Shown in pieces: positions 38,684-45,305 of a DNA stretch of 46,488 bases; the stretch's first letter is position 1, and each line of letters starts with the position of its first letter. The notes below the pieces were generated by a model. That model was not told where the DNA came from. It did no database searches and saw only the letters and a program-made list of their open reading frames with translations. Location of the stretch: positions 1-46,488 of IMG/VR virus record IMGVR_UViG_3300044859_001045. One strand, given 5' to 3'. Both the position numbers and the translations under genes were made by a program. Origin of the DNA: a virus.

Positions 38684-39249
38684 TATCTATCTTTCTTTTT
38701 CTTCTTCTTTTTCTTTTCTACGGAAAACGGAATATCGTTCAACATACGGTGTTGATCAATTGCTTCCTGTAGTGCGATCTCTACAAGCTCGTTGAATGTG
38801 ATATCACGATCGTGTGCAATCTTCATATACTCCAACAATTCTGCATCATCGAAGTTCACTTCAATTTGCACACGAGTGTCGTAGTCTTCACCTTCTCGAA
38901 TCGCTAGCCCTTTCTGGAAGAAATCATCGTCTACATCCAAATCGACGTAGTTAACATCGTCCCAAGCCTGATTTTCTAACACACCCCGATCTTTTGATTC
39001 GCGATCGTGGGCAGATTTAAATTCCGGATTGATCAAACGATATGCACGATTGTGAACATAGTCGTGTGCCTGCACTTCGTAGACAGTCTGTGTCTTGGTG
39101 TCAAAGACAATGCTGAAACTATGACCTTCATGGTCACCATTCCACGAGTCTAGTGTGTAGGCATTGTCACCATAACACTTCCAGCAGTAGTTACTGCCTT
39201 CAGTGATGCGATAGTCTACCAGTTCCATCCATTCTTTAAGCGTGATCAT
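38683..39249 (-). CDS. Phage protein, 188 residues, with poly-lysine tail
   Basis: 188 residues. N-terminal SNYCWKCYGDNAYTLDSW, middle HSFSIVFDTKTQTVYEVQ, then a ribbon-helix-helix-like RVQIEVNFDDAELLEYM with NELVEIALQEAI. It ends in eight consecutive Lys before DR, encoded by A-rich sequence. First gene of the operon 39249-37257. DNA or RNA binding is possible. Confidence 0.72.
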   Translation of the reverse strand: MITLKEWMELVDYRITEGSNYCWKCYGDNAYTLDSWNGDHEGHSFSIVFDTKTQTVYEVQAHDYVHNRAYRLINPEFKSAHDRESKDRGVLENQAWDDVNYVDLDVDDDFFQKGLAIREGEDYDTRVQIEVNFDDAELLEYMKIAHDRDITFNELVEIALQEAIDQHRMLNDIPFSVEKKKKKKKKDR

Positions 39250-39274
39250 AATAATCCTTTCATTAAGATGCTAT

Positions 39275-39303
39275 AGTATAGCACACATCCGTTTAATTGT
39301 CAA
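39275..39303 (-). promoter_or_regulatory. sigma70-type promoter (TTGACA, 17 bp, TATACT)
   Basis: TTGACA (39298-39303), 17-bp spacer, TATACT (39275-39280). Starts the 39249-37257 operon; the -35 lies inside the end of the upstream gene. Confidence 0.85.
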
Positions 39304-39757
39304 GATCTTGTTTGGTTAATTTGCACATCAACATAAAATGATCGTAGGCTTTACGAACACTTTCATGCTTCATTAATTTGTCAGCTTCTGCTTGCATGGC
39401 CTTTACTCCAGCTTCTGCAGCATCTCTAGCACTACCATGAGTAAACATAAAGCGCATGTCATCGGGTAGAACTTTGATAACTTCCTGCCAACGTTTTTGA
39501 GTTTGTTCGTCTATTTCACGATTCATAGGACGTAGATCTGTAGCTTCTCTTATTTTATTAGAGATAGCATCTTCTGCCACACGACCTGCCGCAATCATAG
39601 CCGCATATGCAGGGTCAATGTTAAATCTACGTGAGGTGCCGCCGGGATAACTCATAACCAAATGATTGCCTTTGGGAAAACTGTCTAGCAGATCGTTGTC
39701 GTATTCTGCCACAGGCACATACCTGCGCCCACGTTTTTCGTAATAGATTTTTTTCAT
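39293..39757 (-). CDS. Phage protein, 154 residues, unknown
   Basis: 154 residues. KKIYYEKRGRRYVPVAEYDNDLLDSFPKG, then MSYPGGTSRRFNIDPAYAAMIAAGRVAED and LPDDMRFMFTHGSARDAAEAG. The two-part layout is found in phage proteins of unknown function. It overlaps the phosphoesterase gene by 4 nt. Confidence 0.72.
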   Translation of the reverse strand: MKKIYYEKRGRRYVPVAEYDNDLLDSFPKGNHLVMSYPGGTSRRFNIDPAYAAMIAAGRVAEDAISNKIREATDLRPMNREIDEQTQKRWQEVIKVLPDDMRFMFTHGSARDAAEAGVKAMQAEADKLMKHESVRKAYDHFMLMCKLTKQDLDN

Positions 39758-40548
39758 ACTTCAACAACTTTCGTCGGATCCCATCCAGTATCTTCGTAGT
39801 TATCATATCCACGGGGGTTACAGATAACACGGCATTCGCCTATGACATAATCAAATGGATGATGAGTATGTCCGTGCGTCCACAATTTGATCTGCGGATT
39901 GTCTAACATTATATTTGTTAGATCGCTGTGATACGCACCGTTCATGATATATTCTGACTTGTATTGTTCGTGAACACTTTGAAAGCTGGGACTATGATGT
40001 CCAACAACCACACACTTCTTATCTTTGTGTTCTGCAACAATCTGTTTGATATAGTCAACGGTTTGTCTATGCCGTTCTACAGTGTCAGCAGGTTTCAATT
40101 TACGATACCCTGCCTGATCATTTACAGTTGCTCGATAGTCCATCATCATATCTCTAACAGCATGTAGCGTTAGAGGATCAAACTTATTCATGTCAGTCCA
40201 AAGTGTGCCACCTACAAAAACTACGTCGTCAATAATTTTGGTATCACGCTCTAAGAAATACACGTTATCAAACTGCGCACAAGCTGTCCGAAGTTCATCG
40301 ATGCCTTGAAAGAATTTACCGTCAATGTAGAATTCGTGATTACCTGCAATATAAATCACATGAGGAAACTGGAAACTGCATCGTTGTAGAAAGTCACGGA
40401 ACCGAATGCCGTATTCGCTTTCCAGCTTATTGACTTTTGACGCTACCATGATATCACCAGAAAGAATCAACACATCGGCGTTGTTTTCATTCTTGATCAA
40501 AATGTCTGCAAATTCGAGATGTAGATCGGATACAATCTGTATACGCAT
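39754..40548 (-). CDS. Calcineurin-like metallophosphoesterase
   Basis: 264 residues from the ATG at 40548; the frame is open to 40575, but the promoter's predicted start lies between them. Motifs: SDLHLEF (D8, H10), ILSGDIM, AGNHEFY, VVGHHSPS and THGHTHHPFDY, in calcineurin order. Substrate unknown, likely a phosphodiester. It heads the two-gene operon under a perfect promoter. Confidence 0.87.
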   Translation of the reverse strand: MRIQIVSDLHLEFADILIKNENNADVLILSGDIMVASKVNKLESEYGIRFRDFLQRCSFQFPHVIYIAGNHEFYIDGKFFQGIDELRTACAQFDNVYFLERDTKIIDDVVFVGGTLWTDMNKFDPLTLHAVRDMMMDYRATVNDQAGYRKLKPADTVERHRQTVDYIKQIVAEHKDKKCVVVGHHSPSFQSVHEQYKSEYIMNGAYHSDLTNIMLDNPQIKLWTHGHTHHPFDYVIGECRVICNPRGYDNYEDTGWDPTKVVEV

Positions 40549-40575
40549 TTTTGCCTTTATTAGAAATATACACAT

Positions 40576-40604
40576 ATTATAGCATCACTTTAAAAATCTG
40601 TCAA
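40576..40604 (-). promoter_or_regulatory. sigma70-type promoter, perfect consensus
   Basis: TTGACA (40599-40604), 17-bp spacer, TATAAT (40576-40581). Drives the phosphoesterase and 154-residue genes leftward. Divergent from the membrane-protein operon at 40645. Confidence 0.9.
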
Positions 40605-40607
40605 TTG

Positions 40608-40617
40608 GTTAAATACT
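40608..40617 (+). promoter_or_regulatory. Possible late-type box GTTAAATAC
   Basis: GTTAAATAC recurs here and before 14720; here the ATG is 28 nt further downstream, after a GGGAG RBS. Weak evidence for a late promoter of the membrane-protein operon. Confidence 0.3.
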
Positions 40618-40644
40618 CATATTACACAACCCGGGAGCGAAACA

Positions 40645-40926
40645 ATGGGCGATATTTTCAAGATTATAGGCGATCTGGGCATGCCAGTAGCCGCAGCACT
40701 AGCAGGTGGGTATTTTGTATACTTAACCATTAAACTATTGCTACAGGGCGTATTAGGCTCTATCAAAGGTATGGCGGGCATTATCACAGCCCTAGACAAT
40801 CGTGTAAAAACCATGAATCACGATGTTGTCCGTATCGACACCATTGTTTCAAACGCACTAGGACTACGTCCTGACGTAGACCGTATTGCACGAGCAGACG
40901 GCAAAAACGATGCGAGACGTGATTAA
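40645..40926 (+). CDS. Small membrane protein, 93 residues (holin-like arrangement)
   Basis: 93 residues. N-terminal transmembrane stretch (GMPVAAALAGGYFVYLTIKLLLQGVLG), then an amphipathic coiled segment (ITALDNRVKTMNHDVVRIDTIVSNALGLR). GGGAG RBS. It resembles 41425-41805 in layout (TM then ALxxR-R...D-x-IRL..V). Possibly a holin or spanin-like part of a lysis/envelope module; not proven. Confidence 0.6.
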   Translation: MGDIFKIIGDLGMPVAAALAGGYFVYLTIKLLLQGVLGSIKGMAGIITALDNRVKTMNHDVVRIDTIVSNALGLRPDVDRIARADGKNDARRD

Positions 40927-41120
40927 TGCAATACATTGACTACACGTGGGACTTAGAGCCTAATAGGATTAAGTTTGACCCTGAGTTGAATATAGACAAA
41001 CTAGGATGGCGACACGGCGACTGTTTTAAAATAGTCAATGTTGACGGACAAGCTATGTTAGTTAAATTAGATCCAGTAGAACAGTTTGTAAGAGGGTATA
41101 AGGTGAATAGTGATGAGTAA
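40926..41120 (+). CDS. Small phage protein, 64 residues, unknown
   Basis: 64 residues. YTWDLEPNRIKFDPELNIDKLGWRHGDCFKIVNVDGQAMLVKLDP reads as a small beta-barrel. The stop is TAA at 41118-41120. It overlaps the next ORF by 8 nt. Function unknown. Confidence 0.7.
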   Translation: MQYIDYTWDLEPNRIKFDPELNIDKLGWRHGDCFKIVNVDGQAMLVKLDPVEQFVRGYKVNSDE

Positions 41121-41259
41121 ATTCCAAACATGGTATGACAGTTTACCTGAGCATACTAAAACTTATTTAAAAAGCCAACCAGTATGGCACGATAGGGACA
41201 TGTGGAAAGCAGGACTGCTTGGGCTTAGTATAGGATTAATTTTAGGTTTAGCGTTTTAA
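41113..41259 (+). CDS. Small membrane protein, 48 residues
   Basis: 48 residues. MSKFQTWYDSLPEHTKTYLKSQ is followed by PVWHDRDMWKAG and a C-terminal hydrophobic tail (LLGLSIGLILGLAF). Single tail-anchor type membrane segment. The ATG overlaps the previous stop by 8 nt. This N-terminal sequence type occurs in small T4-like phage proteins, as far as I recall. Confidence 0.65.
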   Translation: MSKFQTWYDSLPEHTKTYLKSQPVWHDRDMWKAGLLGLSIGLILGLAF

Positions 41260-41286
41260 GTATCAATCAACAAATAGGAGCGAACT

Positions 41287-41421
41287 ATGTTGTTTGAAGC
41301 ATTTCTAGTATTTTGGATGCTAGAGGTTTTAGTATTAGTATCTGTAGCAGTTTGGTATTATCATAAACCTAAAGTTCAAGAAAAGAAAATACACGATCCC
41401 TGGGGATTCTGGAAGGAGTAA
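41287..41421 (+). CDS. Small membrane protein, 44 residues
   Basis: 44 residues, AGGAGCG RBS. The first 25 residues are a membrane segment (MLFEAFLVFWMLEVLVLVSV), then a polar tail ending HDPWGFWKE. Part of the small membrane-protein operon. Confidence 0.65.
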   Translation: MLFEAFLVFWMLEVLVLVSVAVWYYHKPKVQEKKIHDPWGFWKE

Positions 41422-41424
41422 TAT

Positions 41425-41805
41425 ATGGATGTAGTAGAGTTAGTCAACAAATATGGTTTTCCCATTGTCATGGCAGTTGGCATGGGGTTCATTATCAAAT
41501 ATGTTTGGGAATGGGCCACCAAAGAAGTTAAACCTGTTATCTCAGACGCTAATACTGTTCTTATTGCCCTTATTGATCGTATCCGTATGTTGGACAACGA
41601 TTTAATCAGACTCAATCAAAAGGTCAATACAGTTTTACATCTACGTGGCAAGATGATTGAAAGCGATCGCGTTATGGAAACAGCACTGGTAGAAGCACAG
41701 GCCAACAAGAAGTTTCACGATGCAATGGATGAGGCAGATAAGATCAATGCTAAGCCAAAAATTGATCCATCAGATAAAAAAGAGGCGGCAGGAGGCAGCT
41801 CTTAA
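41425..41805 (+). CDS. Membrane-anchored coiled-coil protein, 126 residues
   Basis: 126 residues. N-terminal hydrophobic stretch (NKYGFPIVMAVGMGFIIKYVWEW), a coiled-coil (NTVLIALIDRIRMLDNDLIRLNQK) and a charged C-terminus (DPSDKKEAAGGSS). GGAAGGAG RBS. A longer relative of 40645-40926. Confidence 0.65.
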   Translation: MDVVELVNKYGFPIVMAVGMGFIIKYVWEWATKEVKPVISDANTVLIALIDRIRMLDNDLIRLNQKVNTVLHLRGKMIESDRVMETALVEAQANKKFHDAMDEADKINAKPKIDPSDKKEAAGGSS

Positions 41806-41829
41806 AGTATTTTAGTAGGAGGAGCGATT

Positions 41830-41988
41830 ATGATAAATGCAGTTGCCTCGTTATTACTAGCAGGCATGTTATCAAACGAGCCTCGGTGTGTTAAATGGAC
41901 ATGGTCAGGCGATGTTTATAATCGTCGAGTTGTATGCGTAGAATGGTCTAAGCCTCCACCTAAAGATAAGGCGCCTAAGAAAGCATGA
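41830..41988 (+). CDS. Small protein, 52 residues
   Basis: 52 residues with AGGAGGAGCG RBS. Begins MINAVASLLLAGMLSNEPRC, a possible short signal or membrane segment, then a Trp/Cys-rich middle (CVKWTWSGDVYNRRVVCVEW) and a basic Pro/Lys tail. Its TGA overlaps the next ATG (ATGA). Confidence 0.65.
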   Translation: MINAVASLLLAGMLSNEPRCVKWTWSGDVYNRRVVCVEWSKPPPKDKAPKKA

Positions 41989-42467
41989 TTGATCCCATCA
42001 CACTTGGTATTGCTTTTACAGCCGCACAGCAGTCAGTGGGCTATATCAAAAAAGCCATTGCTCTAGGCAAAGATGTCAACAGCCTCTACGGACAGTTTGC
42101 CAAGTTCTTTGAAAACAGTGACACAATTCATGGTGCTAATGTGGCAGCACAAAACAGCAAAAGTATTCTCACTGACGGTCAGATTAGATCAATGTCTATA
42201 CAGATTGCCATGCAAAGCAAAGCCCTGCGTGATGCTGAGAAACAACTGAAAGAATTATTGATATACTCTGGGAACAGTGATGTGTGGGATCAGATGATGG
42301 CCGAACGTGTGCGTATGTATAAAGAACGTGCTAAGTTACAAGCAGACTTGACAAACGCTAGGATAAAAGCCAAAGCAGATTTAATAGATAGGGCCTTAAT
42401 TTTTATAAGTTTTTCAGCACTAGCAATACCAGCATTTGCCTTTAGTTTTGCTATACTTGTTCGTTAA
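41985..42467 (+). CDS. Membrane-associated coiled-coil protein, 160 residues
   Basis: 160 residues. Helical, with long alanine/lysine coils (KALRDAEKQLKELL) and a C-terminal hydrophobic tail (ALIFISFSALAIPAFAFSFAI). Lysis or tail-lysin adjunct possible, unproven. Its stop overlaps the convergent carboxypeptidase gene by 4 nt. Confidence 0.65.
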   Translation: MIDPITLGIAFTAAQQSVGYIKKAIALGKDVNSLYGQFAKFFENSDTIHGANVAAQNSKSILTDGQIRSMSIQIAMQSKALRDAEKQLKELLIYSGNSDVWDQMMAERVRMYKERAKLQADLTNARIKAKADLIDRALIFISFSALAIPAFAFSFAILVR

Positions 42468-43198
42468 TTAATTGTAGAAATAAATTCCGCTTCTGGAATA
42501 CGGGTATGCGTGTTTTTACTACCCAAAACTACAACAATCTTTCTTCCAACGTCAGTGTCCATCATCAAAACTATGCAACCGCCCGATGCATTAATAAACC
42601 CAGTTTTACTGACTACAAAATCGTGACGCTTGCCTATGATAGGATTGGTGTTTCGAAACACCAGCCATTTCTTTTTAATTTTTATTTTAATATTACTAGT
42701 GCGTGAAGCCAGTATTATTTCTGGATATTTTGCAGCTTCGATAACAATCTTAACTAATTCTTCAGCAGTACTAACATTCATTACACTAAGTCCGCTAGCT
42801 TCGACAAATCGTGTTTTTGTCAATCCTAGTGATCTTACTTTTTCGTTCATTGCTCGAACACAAGCAGCTGAGCCTCCCGGGTAATGTTTACATAAATCTA
42901 GACTCGATTTGTTATCGGATTTCACTAATGCCAGTTGAATCATTTCCCCTCTTGTATAAGGTTTAAGATTTTCAGTTAAGTCTTGATTGGTATCTAATAC
43001 AACCATAACAGTAACCAGTTTAGTTATACTAGCAATACTTTTTAGTTGATCGGTATTTTCACCTTGTATTGTTTTACCAGTTCCGTCTGTTACTAGCCAG
43101 CTAGTTGCGGTAATAGGCACAGGTTTAGTATTGGAGGCGATTGCCGGCCCATAATATGATAAGGTAAGAATTACCCAAAGAGAAAAGACTCTGCGCAT
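42464..43198 (-). CDS. D-alanyl-D-alanine carboxypeptidase (S11 family)
   Basis: 244 residues. N-terminal signal peptide (MRRVFSLWVILTLSYYGPAIA, probable cleavage near residue 21). Active-site motifs: S57-I-T-K60 (SxxK), KSDN (SxN) near residue 95 and SKTGF (KTG) near residue 199. It trims the terminal D-Ala of peptidoglycan pentapeptides or acts as an endopeptidase outside the membrane. It faces the small membrane-protein operon. The promoter ends exactly at its ATG, so its mRNA would be leaderless. Confidence 0.87.
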   Translation of the reverse strand: MRRVFSLWVILTLSYYGPAIASNTKPVPITATSWLVTDGTGKTIQGENTDQLKSIASITKLVTVMVVLDTNQDLTENLKPYTRGEMIQLALVKSDNKSSLDLCKHYPGGSAACVRAMNEKVRSLGLTKTRFVEASGLSVMNVSTAEELVKIVIEAAKYPEIILASRTSNIKIKIKKKWLVFRNTNPIIGKRHDFVVSKTGFINASGGCIVLMMDTDVGRKIVVVLGSKNTHTRIPEAEFISTIN

Positions 43199-43204
43199 TT
43201 GCTT

Positions 43205-43233
43205 ATTATATACTTTACAAATAAAATTGTAAA
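43205..43233 (-). promoter_or_regulatory. sigma70-type promoter (TTTACA, 17 bp, TATAAT) in an inverted repeat
   Basis: TTTACA (43228-43233), 17-bp spacer, TATAAT (43205-43210); the -10 is only 6 bp from the ATG at 43198, so the transcript is probably leaderless. A perfect 9-bp inverted repeat ACTTTACAA/TTGTAAAGT (43212-43235) covers the -35 and spacer and could be an operator. Confidence 0.7.
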
Positions 43234-43234
43234 G

Positions 43235-45289
43235 TTATTTTTCGTGAGCTATAAACTCACCGTTCCAATGGTCGCCTAGATCTTGTTGCTTCATAAAGTC
43301 ACAACGTTCGATCCAAATCTTGTAGTATTTGTCCATCTGTCCACCGAAGTTGCCCTTTAGCTTTTTACACATAGCGGCAGCTTCGTCAAACTTCTTAGAT
43401 TTATACAAGGCATGCATTGCTTCATGTTGCTCTTTGTCTTTGCTGTAGTCTGCACCACGTGTGCGTAATACTGTATAGATCAAGTCTGCTACAGTTTTGC
43501 CTTTGGGCTGTAAGTTGTCTAACAGCAGGTAGAAGAAATCGTCTTTGGTGCGGTTATATGTTTCAGCACCAATAATACACAACACACCATAAGCCTTACA
43601 ACGTGCTTCTAAACGTGCGGCTGTTGAAACCATATCACCTAAAATGTCATAGCCGTGTCTCGCAGTCGAACCCATCTCACCAATGTAACCATCTCCAGTA
43701 TTACAACCCCAACCCATGGCAGCAGGAGGTAAACCTTTTGCTTCCATGATCTTGGTATACTCGTCTACACGATCTAGCATCTCGAGTCCTACCTTAACAA
43801 TAGTGTGTGCGTGTCGATCATCATCCAACGGAGCACCGTGTATGTGCATGCTAGCATCACCTACATACTTGAGAACCATGCCGTTGGCATCAATGATAGG
43901 AATAGTGATAGCATCCATGTATCCGTTCATATACTTGGCTAGACCTTCAGGACCACCATTGCCTGGTTTGTCAAAATATTCGCCGATAGGTGTAAAACCA
44001 CGTAGGTCGCTAAACATAACACTTACGTCTTTCTTAATGCCCTTCTTGATTAGATCCGGATTCTCTTGTAACAGTCTAACTACTTCAGGCGAGCAGTAAC
44101 CAGCAAATTGTTTCTTTATGGCCTGCTTTTGTAAGAACTCGCTTACAAACTTAACGCCGTAAGTATGAAGAGCAACGATAACAAGCCCAGCCGCGAGCGC
44201 AGTCGCGTCTGATAGGATGAGCCAATTATTGAAAGCGTAGATAGTACCAGGAACGACGGCACCAACAATAACCACAGTAGCACCAATGCCAACATAAGTC
44301 CACCTCGACAAGAAAATTAATAATATGCCGAATGCTAGTAATGCTAGTATTTCAACTCCGTCGGCATAGTCAGGACGTTGAATCACTACTCCGTTGATCA
44401 TAGTTGCCATTACTGCCGCTTGCACATCTTGTGGCCACACTGCACCTTTGGCTGTAGGCAAAGGATTGGCAATGCCAGCTGCGGTTGGACCCACAATCAC
44501 GATAGCACCATTAAAGTTTTTGGGCAAGTCTAATAGACTCGCCTGCTGGTTTTCTTGACTCCAATCGATCCACACACGACCTAATGCATCTGTTGTAATA
44601 GGACCAAACTTGGGTATACGCATTTTCTCAACACCAAGCTCGTTGAGCTTGACTTGAAATGTTGAGTCGCCAGCGGCCACACGAAGTGCTTCCATAGACA
44701 TACTGGGATACAGTTTGCCATCAACAGATACAACTAGGGGAAGTCTACGATTAACACCATCTACTTCTGGTAGTGTGCTAACAATACCAATACCTGCTGC
44801 TGCGTTTTCTAGCTGCGGTACATTAGCAATTAATCCAGGATACTGTATAATTTGACCTAAGTGCTCTGGACCTAACACTGCTGAGCCAGGATTGCGAGGA
44901 GAGTTCTTGGTTTTTTGCGATGGCACGCTGCCCATTACAACTGGATATTGTTTTAGGGCATTTGCGAGAACAGCATCGCCACCAGTGCGATCAGGCTCAG
45001 CCATGATAACATTGAGCACAACAAGGCCAGCACCACGATCATACAAATCTTTAATAATTTTTGCATACTCTGCCCTGGGTAGTGGCCATTGGCCATATTT
45101 GTCTAAGGCTGCTTCATCTATGTTTACTGTATAGATGTTGTTGGCAGTTGGAGCTTTTTGTGTAATTAGTGTGTCAAAGTAGCGTAGTCTTACACTTTCT
45201 ACAAAGACAGGATCGGCGATTCTTATACTTACAATAAGTGCCAATGTTAATAGGGCAGTCCAAGGACTTAGGAGGATTTTTTTCAGCAT
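43235..45289 (-). CDS. CHASE2-domain class III nucleotide cyclase
   Basis: 684 residues. An N-terminal membrane helix, a CHASE2 sensor (about residues 30-300), three hydrophobic segments (about 300-385) and a class III cyclase domain (about 420-620). Motifs: MFSDLRGFTPIG and LKYVGDASM (two metal Asp), GYIGEMGS, GYDILGDMVSTAARLEA. The Lys-Asp pair (LKY, YDI) fits ATP; the usual Asn of VNxAAR is Ser, which may lower activity. It probably senses an envelope signal and makes cAMP. ATAAATAT box 3 nt before the ATG. Confidence 0.85.
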   Translation of the reverse strand: MLKKILLSPWTALLTLALIVSIRIADPVFVESVRLRYFDTLITQKAPTANNIYTVNIDEAALDKYGQWPLPRAEYAKIIKDLYDRGAGLVVLNVIMAEPDRTGGDAVLANALKQYPVVMGSVPSQKTKNSPRNPGSAVLGPEHLGQIIQYPGLIANVPQLENAAAGIGIVSTLPEVDGVNRRLPLVVSVDGKLYPSMSMEALRVAAGDSTFQVKLNELGVEKMRIPKFGPITTDALGRVWIDWSQENQQASLLDLPKNFNGAIVIVGPTAAGIANPLPTAKGAVWPQDVQAAVMATMINGVVIQRPDYADGVEILALLAFGILLIFLSRWTYVGIGATVVIVGAVVPGTIYAFNNWLILSDATALAAGLVIVALHTYGVKFVSEFLQKQAIKKQFAGYCSPEVVRLLQENPDLIKKGIKKDVSVMFSDLRGFTPIGEYFDKPGNGGPEGLAKYMNGYMDAITIPIIDANGMVLKYVGDASMHIHGAPLDDDRHAHTIVKVGLEMLDRVDEYTKIMEAKGLPPAAMGWGCNTGDGYIGEMGSTARHGYDILGDMVSTAARLEARCKAYGVLCIIGAETYNRTKDDFFYLLLDNLQPKGKTVADLIYTVLRTRGADYSKDKEQHEAMHALYKSKKFDEAAAMCKKLKGNFGGQMDKYYKIWIERCDFMKQQDLGDHWNGEFIAHEK

Positions 45290-45292
45290 GAA

Positions 45293-45300
45293 ATATTTAT
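45293..45300 (-). promoter_or_regulatory. Late-type promoter box ATAAATAT
   Basis: ATAAATAT, then TTC, then the cyclase ATG at 45289. The 15-mer CATAAATATTTCATG is identical to that at 5161-5175, which supports a genuine element rather than chance. Confidence 0.65.
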
Positions 45301-45305
45301 GCTGT

